From the NCBI GenBank assembly GCA_012295275.1, contig CM022673.1, positions 6,122,811-6,132,810 on the forward strand: a stretch of 10,000 bases of DNA. Direction: 5' to 3'. A program made the position numbers and the translations under genes. The notes beneath the pieces are model-generated. The model worked only from the letters and a program-made list of their open reading frames with translations, was not told the DNA's origin and searched no databases. Positions 1-6,989 of this stretch are shown here, in pieces; position 1 is the first letter of the stretch, and each line of letters opens with the position of its first letter. Source of the DNA: Chrysomallon squamiferum (lineage: Eukaryota; Mollusca; Gastropoda; Neomphalida; Peltospiridae).

Positions 1-263
1 TAAATAATTTTTTTAAAAATGTCTTCCATTTTAATTTTGTACAATAAACTGGAAAGTGTTTTATTTGTCTTTACAAGTAATGTTCATCATGTTAAATGGA
101 CAGAGATGGTTTTACTCCCTACATTTTTACTTTACAGTAATGTTTGGATTTATGGGTCTGTTTGTTTCTTTATGCTTTTACCTAAATATTTGGGTTTTCT
201 TTTGTGGTTTTTGGTGGGGGTTTTTTGTTTTGTTTTTTTTTGGTTTTATTGTTTGACAGGTGA

Positions 264-279
264 TTTTTTTTTTTTTTTT
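264..279. repeat. Poly(T) tract, 16 bases
   Basis: An uninterrupted run of 16 T in a T-rich context. It is likely slippage-generated simple sequence. Nothing beside it suggests the tail of a retroposed copy. Confidence 0.9.
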
Positions 280-390
280 AATTGGGTTTTTTGGAAGGAT
301 TTGGTGCCAATAAAACTTAACCTTTCAAATTTCTTATTGGTTTATATCTTTGGATATTATTATGTAAACACAAACTATTCACAGATTTCT

Positions 391-410
391 ATTTATTTAT
401 TTATTTATTT
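391..410. repeat. (ATTT)5 microsatellite
   Basis: Five perfect ATTT units. The same tetranucleotide recurs at 3611-3631 and, less regularly, around 1860-1910. Confidence 0.9.
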
Positions 411-501
411 TAAAACAATACAATCTCTTTAAACTTCAACAAACACAGTGTATGAAATCCCAACATCTCACATCCACAAAATTACAAAACCAAAAACACA
501 G

Positions 502-531
<30 letters not shown>
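502..531. repeat. Poly(A) tract, 30 bases
   Basis: Thirty consecutive A. The upstream sequence (430-500) is A/C-rich and shows no SINE-like promoter boxes or LINE 3' end that I recognise, so I treat it as a simple repeat and not a retroposon tail. The exact length may be affected by polymerase or assembly slippage. Confidence 0.9.
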
Positions 532-536
<5 letters not shown>

Positions 537-559
537 TCTATAAAATTTGTATACACTGT

Positions 560-740
560 ACTGTGCCTTTAAATCCTGGCAAGACTGATATCTATGTATT
601 TCAAACCACTGTGATGATGTCCAAGTGGTCAGTGTCTGACATTTTCAGCAAACAGGTGTGACACCGTGAAATTACATTTGTGTAGAAACTCTGGATTACT
701 GCTGTTCTGAAGATTCCTCAAGATGGCAGCTTACAGTTCC
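560..740. other. Short non-coding island of ordinary complexity
   Basis: Base composition is more even here (about 45% GC over 601-660) than in the flanks. The only open frame across it (452-661) begins in the poly(A) region and encodes a poly-lysine stretch, so it is not credible. A short palindrome at 655-665 (GGTGT G ACACC) lies in it, and an AGGTGTGA string at 654-661 equals the known T-box half-site. An AAGATGGCAGC string near 720 resembles a YY1 site. These motif matches are short and could arise by chance. Confidence 0.4.
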
Positions 741-828
741 AGTCTATTAGCTCATAATAATGTTGTCTGTGTGTACAATAACACTGTATGTGGCAGGCAG
801 TGAGTGTGTTAACGAGAGAGGTTCGTGT

Positions 829-1070
829 TAAAGGCGCAGTGTCTGTTTATAGCAATTAGCATGTCTGTTTGTAAATGCTAAAGATAGCAGATGAATCTGT
901 CTTAAAGGTGCCAGTGTCTATTGATAATAGTTGAATATAACAGGAACCGTGTTCTGTTTACAATAACGGAACATAACAGATTCTACATAAAGGCATAATG
1001 TCTATTTAAAATAGTTGAATATAACAGGCACTATGACTGCTTATAATAGCTGAACGTAATGTATTTATCT
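829..1070 (+). repeat. Diverged, longer leading units of the TAAAGGCAC minisatellite
   Basis: Three leading units start with TAAAGGC/TAAAGGT at 829, 903 and 988 and are 74, 85 and 83 bp long, longer than the 51 bp core units downstream. The 903 and 988 units each contain two half-copies of the 'TGTCTATTnATAATAGTTGAAnATAACAG' theme, so they look like internally duplicated or partly fused units. Related but weaker sequence may reach back to about 760. This is the older, more decayed edge of the array. Confidence 0.75.
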
Positions 1071-1523
1071 TAAAGGCACAATGTCTATTTATAATAGCTT
1101 AACATAACAACACATTTATATTAAAGGCACAATGTCTGTTTATAATGGCTTAACATAACAACACATTTATCTTAAAGGCACAATGTCTATTTATAATAGC
1201 TTAACATAACAACACATTTATCTTAAAGGCACAATGTCAGTTTATAATAACTTAACATAACAACATATTTATCTTAAAGGCACAATGTCAGTTTATAATA
1301 ACTTAACGTAACAACATATTTATCTTAAAGGCACAATGTCTATTTATAATAACTGAACGTATTAGATTTATCTTAAAGGCACAATGTCAGTTTATAATAG
1401 CTTAACGTAACAACATATTTATCTTAAAGGCACAATGTCAGTTTATAATAGCTTAACGTAACAACATATTTATCTTAAAGGCACAATATCTATTTATAAT
1501 AACTGAACGTATTAGATTTATAT
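1071..1523 (+). repeat. Core minisatellite array, 51/48 bp units, nine copies
   Basis: Nine head-to-tail units start with TAAAGGCACAAT at 1071, 1122, 1173, 1224, 1275, 1326, 1374, 1425 and 1476. Seven are 51 bp. The units at 1326 and 1476 are 48 bp, with a variant 3' end (AACTGAACGTATTAGATTTAT). Units 1-3 share an AACACATTT ending, and units 4, 5, 7 and 8 share CAGTTTATAAT and AACATATTT. Units 4-5-6 and 7-8-9 form two consecutive 150 bp higher-order copies. Most units carry a TTTATAATA stretch, an ACAATG core and a terminal TTATCT. No coding frame runs through the array. Confidence 0.95.
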
Positions 1524-1722
1524 TAAAGGCACAAACAACACTGTCTGTTGATTTTAGCTGAACAGAACAGATATATCTTAAAGGTGCCATATCTGTTTTT
1601 GACTGTTAAATATAACCAAACTGTGTTAAAGTCACTGTGATTATTTATAGCTTTCAGACAAAACATACATATTTATATCTGTCTGAAAGGCACCATATTT
1701 GTTTATACTACAAACAAAAGAT
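1524..1722 (+). repeat. Decayed trailing units of the minisatellite
   Basis: Further starts resembling TAAAGG occur at 1524 (55 bp unit with an insertion after CACAA), 1579 (48 bp, TAAAGGTGCC) and 1627 (TAAAGTCAC). A last fragment starts near 1684 (TGAAAGGCACCATATTTGTTTATA). Divergence grows away from the core, as expected for an array homogenised at its centre. Confidence 0.75.
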
Positions 1723-2274
1723 TGTTAATTGAGAAATTTTTGTTAAAAGTAATTTTTAAATATTTTTTTCTCCCTCATATCTCTGTATCAATATTTATTT
1801 ATAATTTTGTGTTTCTTTCTTAATCTCTTTTTTTAATTATTATTTATTTCTATTTTATATTCTTTTATTTATTTATTTCTATTTTATATTCTTTTTTTTT
1901 TATTTATTTCTTTTTCTTTATATTTTTGACATTTTCTCTTCTTTCACCCATTAATTAGTTAGTGGATTTTTTTATTTTGGTTTTTAATTTGGCATTTATG
2001 ACACTGGCATGTGTCAGTGTTATATTAATTTTACATAGGTCTGTATCATTGTAGCTACATATCATTTGACACTGAAGTTTTGTTTTCAGGCAAAACAATA
2101 TTCTCTCTACCTAAAATAAATATATAATTAAATAAAAGAATGAAAACAAGAAGAAATAAATATTATCTGTGCTTAATTAGAACATTAGTTATCATAACAA
2201 CAACAAACAAATAAACATAAGTAAGTAAACAAACTCATAAATAAATAAATAAGTAAAAAAAAATAATAAATGAA
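1723..2274. other. AT-rich intergenic sequence, no gene
   Basis: T-rich tetranucleotide-like sequence (TTTA/TTTC mixtures, about 1740-1930) is followed by mixed AT-rich DNA that turns A-rich after 2100. The one structured item is a small perfect inverted repeat at 1999-2016. No open frame here has a protein-like composition. Confidence 0.7.
1999..2016. repeat. Short inverted repeat TGACAC/GTGTCA
   Basis: TGACAC (1999-2004) and GTGTCA (2011-2016) are perfect reverse complements around a 6-base spacer. An overlapping alternative pairs ACACTG (2001-2006) with CAGTGT (2015-2020). Six-base arms are too short to claim a terminator or RNA gene. It is reported because it stands out in very simple flanking sequence. 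Confidence 0.45.
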
Positions 2275-2305
2275 TAAAATAAAATAAAATAAAATAAAAT
2301 AAAAA
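2275..2305. repeat. (TAAAA)n microsatellite
   Basis: Five perfect AAAAT units (2276-2300) with short imperfect extensions, inside a wider A-rich block (2225-2340) of AAAT/AAT mixtures. The minus-strand open frame across it (2235-2441) encodes low-complexity Phe/Ile/Tyr and is a composition artefact. Confidence 0.9.
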
Positions 2306-2503
2306 TATTTGGAAAAACATATATATAAATATAAAAGAAAATAATAATTAAATATTTCATTTCCAAGGAATGTACCATAAATAAATCAATCACTAAAGAA
2401 AACATATTAAATTCAATTGTCCATATACATGAAGAAAACAAATTATTAACAAAACGTTTTCTTTTAACAAGAAAGATTATTCTTATGACTATGATTATTA
2501 TTT

Positions 2504-2504
<1 letters not shown>

Positions 2505-2550
<46 letters not shown>
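2505..2550. repeat. (TTA)15 trinucleotide microsatellite
   Basis: About 15 uninterrupted TAT/TTA units. They are followed at once by a TGTTTGTTGTTTG stretch, so this is a compound simple repeat. Such perfect trinucleotide runs are normally length-polymorphic. Confidence 0.93.
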
Positions 2551-2935
2551 TGTTTGTTGTTTGTTTTCTTCTTGCCTTTTTGTTTGCTTTTTTAAAACTA
2601 TTTTAACTCAGAATAACTGGTAAATGTTTCTTTTTTTTTTAAATAGTGGAAGAAAATGTGTTTCTAATTTAATTTATATCTAATCTATATTTTTAGAAAC
2701 TTGAGGTGAATAATGAACTGTTTCCTTTTATGAACCTTCAATATTTGTTTCACTTAAATTCAACAAATAATCAAAACAAAAAAAAACAGAACAAAGTTAA
2801 AAACAAAAAAATGTATGAATTATGTATTAGTAAAAATTAAAATGCACAGAACAAGTTTAATAAAGGTATTTTTTCAAATTTCTTTTGTCAATATTGCTTT
2901 TAAAACTCTATAACTTTGTAAAAAAATTGAAACAT
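2551..2935. other. AT-rich intergenic sequence, nothing recognised
   Basis: Mixed AT-rich sequence with scattered short A and T runs. No repeat unit, open frame or RNA-like structure could be supported by eye. Confidence 0.6.
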
Positions 2936-3243
2936 ATGAACCAAAAATAATAAATAATAAAAAAAAAAAATAAAATAAAAAAATAAAATAAAAAATAAAA
3001 TAAAATAAAAATAATAAATAAAAAAAAAAACAAACAAAAAATCAAATAAAAGATAAAAAAGTAAATAAATAAATAAAATAAATAGACAAGCAAAAAACCC
3101 CCCCAAAAACAAACAAACAACACAAATAAAAATAATAAATAAGCAATAAAAAAAAAAATCTAAAAAAAAAAATAGAAATAAATATGTGTGTATGTACAAT
3201 AAAGACTGAAGGGAAGAGAAATAAACATGAAAAAAAAAAAAAA
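2936..3243. repeat. A-rich low-complexity block
   Basis: About 300 bases made almost only of AAAT, AAAAT, AAATA and AAAC units on the plus strand. Interruptions include a C7 run (3098-3104) and a short GACTGAAGGGAAGAG segment (about 3204-3218). Its T-rich complement lacks stop codons in one frame, which produces a 147-codon open frame (2900-3343, minus) of nearly pure Phe/Leu/Ile/Tyr. That is a composition artefact and not a membrane protein. Confidence 0.85.
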
Positions 3244-3460
3244 TGTACAAATGTGTAAAATTATAACACAACATGACAGAAACTGATTTAATAATGTCTG
3301 AGAAATTGGCAGTTCTAGTTATTGAAAGTGAATTGTAAAACAAATAACATACATATTTCCATTAACATTCTGTCAGTTTTATTTTCTCCTTTCAAGGAAA
3401 AAGGAATATTAAATCCAACCAACAAAAGAAAACACTTTATTTGAACATTAAAGAAGATAA

Positions 3461-3485
3461 TTTTTTTTTTTTTTTTTTTTTTTTT
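3461..3485. repeat. Poly(T) tract, 25 bases
   Basis: Twenty-five consecutive T. It is the only long T tract amid several long A tracts on the plus strand (502-531, 4045-4065, 4159-4188), so it could pair with them in single-stranded form. This is most simply slippage-derived. Confidence 0.9.
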
Positions 3486-3610
3486 AAAGTACTAAAAAAT
3501 AAAAATACTTCGTCCCCTATCCAGCAATATATAATCAAAGCTGTTTTCACTTTTTAGTAAAAAAATGTGTTATGTTTAAAAGGCAAAAGTCTGAGAAATA
3601 TATTATTTTT

Positions 3611-3631
3611 ATTTATTTATTTATTTATTTA
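3611..3631. repeat. (ATTT)5 microsatellite
   Basis: Five ATTT units, the same motif as at 391-410, and preceded by a TTATTATTTTT lead-in. Confidence 0.88.
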
Positions 3632-3966
3632 TGTTTTAGATTTGTTAAATATTTTTAAATATACAATAATAAAAAAAATAACATTAGCAATAAAAATGTT
3701 TTGGTTTTCAGTTACATTTTAATAGAAAAGTAATGTTAAATTTTGATTATAGTCATTAAAAATAAATTTGTTTAAATGTATGAAAATATTAACAATAAAA
3801 TTAACAACAATAATAGTAATAACAATAAATTTAAATATATGTAAAAGAACATTTTCTTTTTTTCCTTAACTATCAGAATTATATCCATTTTGTGACAACT
3901 GAAAATATATGAATATCAATAAAAAAATAAAAAAATTAAAATTAAAATGATTAAAAAATGAAGAAA

Positions 3967-4158
3967 AAAATTCTGTTTCCGTTTACTTCTTAAATATTTC
4001 AACATTTCAAAAGAGAAAAATTTTGTATTTTGTTTGTATTTCTGAAAAAAAAAAAAAAAAAAAAATTCGGTTTGCATTTCTTGTTATATTTGAGAAAAGA
4101 AAATAGATGAAAAAATATGTAATCTGTTATATTTCTTGTTATACTCCAGAAGAAAAAG

Positions 4159-4190
<32 letters not shown>

Positions 4191-4278
4191 AAGTCTCTTT
4201 GCATTTCTTGTTATATTTCTGAGGAGAAATAAAAAAAAATGTCTGTCTTCACTTCTCGTTAAATATATCAGTAATATT
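3967..4278 (+). repeat. Small tandem field with units ending in A tracts
   Basis: Roughly six related segments start near 3971, 4021, 4066, 4118, 4189 and 4240. Most carry a version of 'TTTGCATTTCTTGTTATATTTCTGA' and most then run into an A-rich tail. The best copies are at about 4069-4094 and 4199-4222 (shared TTTGCATTTCTTGTTATATT), with a clear third at 4125-4145. The A tails vary from short broken runs to A21 (4045-4065) and A30 (4159-4188), which accounts for much of the unit-length variation. The field ends at the edge of the complex island that follows. Confidence 0.7.
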
Positions 4279-4279
4279 A

Positions 4280-4669
4280 GTCTCTCTGTGACTTAATCAG
4301 CAGAACCGCAATGACAACAGCGAGAATGAGAAATGCAAGAGGATCCCACAGAATTCATCTCACACTGTTTTCTCATTGATCAAGTCCGGCTGCAATTTTT
4401 CAAACCATTATTTTGCATCCAGAAATCTTTTTTCATTCGCCTCTGCATGGAAACATGTAATTCAGATTGACAAGTCTGTTTGAAAGCAAATATGACAAGC
4501 AATACAATTACCTCAGACCGCAGATAGTAGAAATCAGGCACCCGAGAGCATTGCTGTCAGAAACTGACAAAAGAACAAGACACAAGTGCCTCTAGCTTGT
4601 TGTGAGGAATGTACAGTTTACGGCAGATCTCTAATGGTTGCCCCAGAAGCTGTGCTCATTAGAAAACAT

Positions 4670-4672
<3 letters not shown>
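4280..4672. promoter_or_regulatory. Complex non-coding island, candidate regulatory element
   Basis: About 390 bases of ordinary complexity, with line-by-line GC of about 37-47%, set in flanks that fall far lower. No open frame of 60 codons or more overlaps it. Visible motifs include a perfect palindrome TGTCAG-AAA-CTGACA (4555-4569) built from the TGTCA/TGACA core bound by MEIS/PREP/TGIF-type homeodomains; TGACAAG twice (4468-4474, 4493-4499); CATTATTTTGCAT (4406-4418), loosely like a SOX plus POU arrangement; and CAAGTG (4583-4588), as in NK2-type sites. The motifs are short. The call rests mainly on the contrast with the flanks and the lack of coding potential. It could also be part of a non-coding exon or an old transposon fragment. 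Confidence 0.4.

Positions 4673-4741
<69 letters not shown>
4673..4741. repeat. Perfect (GA) microsatellite, 69 bp
   Basis: GA repeated without a single interruption for 34.5 units, directly abutting the 3' edge of the complex island. Pure homopurine/homopyrimidine tracts of this type can form triplex DNA and are bound by GAGA-type proteins in some animals. Perfection at this length implies recent expansion. Confidence 0.96.
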
Positions 4742-4743
<2 letters not shown>

Positions 4744-5560
4744 ACTCCTGATTATTTTATTTTTTTAATAAATATTACAAATAAATTTAGGATTTCAGGG
4801 GTTGTTTTACCTATTTCTGATTTGTTTATTTTTTTATTTAATTACTGGGCTAGGTAAACAATATCACTTAGACCACCTACAAGGTTTTACAGTAAATAAT
4901 GAAATAGTAAATCATTAATTTATAACTTTTATCTGAAAAAAAGGGTTTTAGGTTAACAGTTACTGACATGCTATGGAAAACAGCGAGCATAAAAGTAACT
5001 GTAAATTGAGACCGACAATATCTATAGGTGCCATTCAGGAAACATCTTTGATTTCAAAAAAAAATATATGGCTGCCACAGATCTTACTGGGTTTGAAGGA
5101 TTCGGTGCATAACACTTGTATTAACATATCAGCCAGCTGTTGCAGTTTCAGCAAGTAAGCCATAATTCACCATTAGATTACAATCAATTGTTGGGAAAAG
5201 TTATGTTTCCAATCAGTGTTAAAAGCCAGGATATGTGCTGTCTTACTCTAGAAAAGTGCATATTGTAAAAAATTATTCATTGCTTCTAACTGAAGAATAT
5301 ATCAGACACTGACATACAACTAAAAGAAATAAAATTTTAAATGAATAAAAATTATAATATTAATTCTTTTAATAAAATTAACTTTCAAATAACTTTCTGA
5401 AGATAAGTCTATTCTAACAAATTTATCTAACTGCAACAGAAGATCACTGTTCTAAATTAACAAATCCTCACCCAGTGTTTTGTATTTTCCTGTGTGGGTC
5501 TCTAAAATCTGTTGATACTAACAAACAGCCTTTGAAGATTTTATTTTTATGTTTATCTGT
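4742..5560. other. AT-rich intergenic sequence, no gene supported
   Basis: Moderately AT-rich DNA with no simple repeats of note. A 61-codon open frame (4973-5158, plus) has a fairly balanced amino-acid composition. It matches no family I know, and I see no clear splice or promoter context. I therefore leave it unannotated as a gene while noting that 4973-5160 is more complex than its surroundings. Confidence 0.6.
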
Positions 5561-5599
5561 GCCGTTTATTCCTGTACAGTCTGAATGTACAGGTAACAT

Positions 5600-6340
5600 T
5601 TTAAGACTTGAATGTTGACATTTACCTTTATATCTGAACAGTCAAATAATAAAGAAAGCATATAAGTCTTGAATGTTGACATTTATGTTAGTTTTGTTAT
5701 CTTACCTTTTTGTCTAAACAGTCACATCATAACGAGAGTGTATAAACTTGAATCTTGACTCTTGTTTTAGGTTCAGCTTTTTACTTTTATGTGTTCTGAT
5801 CAGAGAGCTTATAAGCCTTGAATCTTGACAGTTATATTTATAATCTCTCAGTATAAGTCTACATGGTTCAAATGTACAGAAAACATTTAAGAATCTAGTG
5901 CACTTTGTGTGTGTCTGTATAAATTGCATTTGAACATTGTTTTCTTTAATATCATTTTTTATTTATATGTGTCTGTTAATATTATCTGTATAGATTTTGA
6001 TATTTTGACATTTATATTTATATGATATCTCTATGTATATGACCCTATAATCTAAATATACAGACAGTGTTTAAGAATTTAATATACTCCCTAATTGTGT
6101 CCAAACTGACAATTTTTGGTGTCTGTATAGTCTGTACAGATCATCAAATCATGACATTTATAATTATTTATATTATCTCTGTTAAGTTTAAATATACCAC
6201 CAACATTTAAGAATTATAATATACTCTTCATAAACTGAGAGTACAGGCAGCATTTGAAAAATCATCTTTTCTTTAATATGCTCCCTGTGTGTGTGAGCAT
6301 TGTCTGAATAGGTGCTTGAATCATGACATTTATCTCAGGG
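5600..6340 (+). repeat. Decayed tandem repeat field with a TTGACATTTA core
   Basis: Variants of CTTGAATnTTGACA recur at 5607, 5668, 5747 and 5817 (spacing 61, 79 and 70 bp). The core returns as TTGACATTTA near 6005, ATGACATTTA at 6151 and CTTGAATCATGACA at 6315. A second shared block, ACATTTAAGAAT followed by AATATACTC, is seen at 5883, around 6067 and at 6203, with a diverged copy at 6250-6285. Units are poorly conserved and indel-rich, so boundaries are uncertain. It reads as an old minisatellite or segmental tandem array. A minus-strand frame at 5714-5929 lies within it and shows no domain. Confidence 0.7.
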
Positions 6341-6475
6341 TTCTCAAGTGAGAAAAGATGTGAGACTTGACTTTCTGGATTCAGGTACAAGAGCCTTCAG
6401 TGGCCTGGCTCAGCTTCCTGCTGATACACGACTCAGCATTGGAAAGATAAGAAAACAAAATAATTGTAAGAGTCT
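6340..6475. promoter_or_regulatory. GC-richer island with clustered TCAGC/TGCTGA half-sites
   Basis: GC is about 50% over 6361-6420, the highest in the window. TCAGC (6410-6414) and GCTGA (6420-6424) form one inverted repeat with a 5-base spacer. TGCTGA (6419-6424) and TCAGCA (6433-6438) form another with an 8-base spacer. GACTCAGCA (6430-6438) matches the half-site plus core of MAF-response/antioxidant-type elements (consensus TGCTGAGTCAGCA) except that the T before GACTCA is a C. No open frame of 60 codons or more covers the segment. A regulatory site or a small hairpin is possible. An old repeat fragment is the alternative. Confidence 0.35.
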
Positions 6476-6540
6476 GCCAAATGAAAATCAATATAATTAT
6501 CTTGAAACCTTGATGAGGATCTGAAAGTACACATGTTCAA

Positions 6541-6602
6541 ATATATATATATACACACACACACACATATGCCCATACACATACACATAAACATACACAC
6601 AA
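6541..6602. repeat. Compound (AT)n(AC)n(ACACAT)n microsatellite
   Basis: Six AT units pass into about seven AC units, then ACAT/ACACAT variants. Alternating purine-pyrimidine sequence of this sort can adopt Z-DNA or cruciform forms under supercoiling. Confidence 0.92.
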
Positions 6603-6632
6603 ATGAGATTATGTACTGTTACAAGTATATTT

Positions 6633-6740
6633 AAAAGAGAGATGAATGAAAGATAGAGAGGATACAGAAACACAGGAACACAAATAGAGAGACTTAGAGA
6701 GCGAAGCAGAGAAAAAGAATGAGAAATAGAAGTTTGAGAT
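6633..6740. repeat. Purine-rich low-complexity stretch (GAGA/GATA/GAAA)
   Basis: About 108 bases in which the plus strand is mostly A and G (AGAGAG, GATAGAGAG, GAGAAATAG), with a few C and T interruptions. It looks like a decayed (GA)n/(GAAA)n microsatellite. The minus-strand open frame across this and the neighbouring CA repeat (6497-6877) is Ser/Leu and Tyr/Val low-complexity and is not a gene. Confidence 0.75.
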
Positions 6741-6782
6741 AAAATAATTATTTGAATACAGATTATATTTTTACTAGCAATT

Positions 6783-6798
6783 AAAAAAAAAAAAAAAA
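6783..6798. repeat. Poly(A) tract, 16 bases
   Basis: Sixteen consecutive A in AT-rich surroundings. No retroposon-like body is visible upstream. Confidence 0.88.
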
Positions 6799-6989
6799 TT
6801 AAATCATCATTACAAATGACATTATCATATAAATTTATTTTCAATGCTGTAGATGTCATTAATATAGCTATATACAATCAGCAAATTATTAAACATTTAT
6901 CATCTGTATGTATACATGTGTGTACAGGTTACATTATACATACAGATCCAACATCCCAACATATCAGAACAAACTAAATGTAACTATAC

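Larger units (their letters stand above)
1..501. other. T-rich then A-rich intergenic sequence, no gene
   Basis: The first 430 bases are strongly T-rich on the plus strand. They contain runs such as a 16-base T tract (264-279) and five ATTT units (391-410). An open frame of 137 codons spans 19-432, but its product is almost wholly Phe, Leu, Val, Tyr and Trp, as random T-rich DNA would give. It has no domain pattern, so I do not call it a gene. From about 430 the composition flips to A/C-rich and leads into a long A tract. Confidence 0.75.
3244..3966. other. AT-rich intergenic sequence with simple tracts
   Basis: Very low GC throughout. It contains T25 (3461-3485), an ATTT run (3611-3631) and several A-rich patches. 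Nothing gene-like was seen on either strand. Confidence 0.65.

Noticed and set aside
19-432. 137-codon plus-strand open frame with hydrophobic stretches
   Set aside because: It is T-rich low-complexity DNA running through poly(T) and (ATTT)n, with no domain, splice context or start context to support it.
502-531. Poly(A) tract as the tail of a retroposed element
   Set aside because: No SINE or LINE body, promoter boxes or target-site duplication could be seen around it.
821-830. GGTTCG string as a tRNA T-loop or B box
   Set aside because: No matching A box, acceptor stem or cloverleaf arms are present at the required spacing.
1071-1523. Regularly spaced repeats as a CRISPR array
   Set aside because: Units are contiguous head-to-tail with no unique spacers, and the context is eukaryotic AT-rich intergenic DNA.
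2900-3343. 147-codon minus-strand open frame resembling a multi-pass membrane protein
   Set aside because: It is the T-rich complement of an A-rich simple block. The product is almost only Phe/Leu/Ile/Tyr, so hydrophobicity reflects base composition.
4973-5158. 61-codon open frame with balanced composition, possible small gene or exon
   Set aside because: No recognised family, no clear flanking splice sites or promoter, and a frame of this length is expected by chance in 10 kb.
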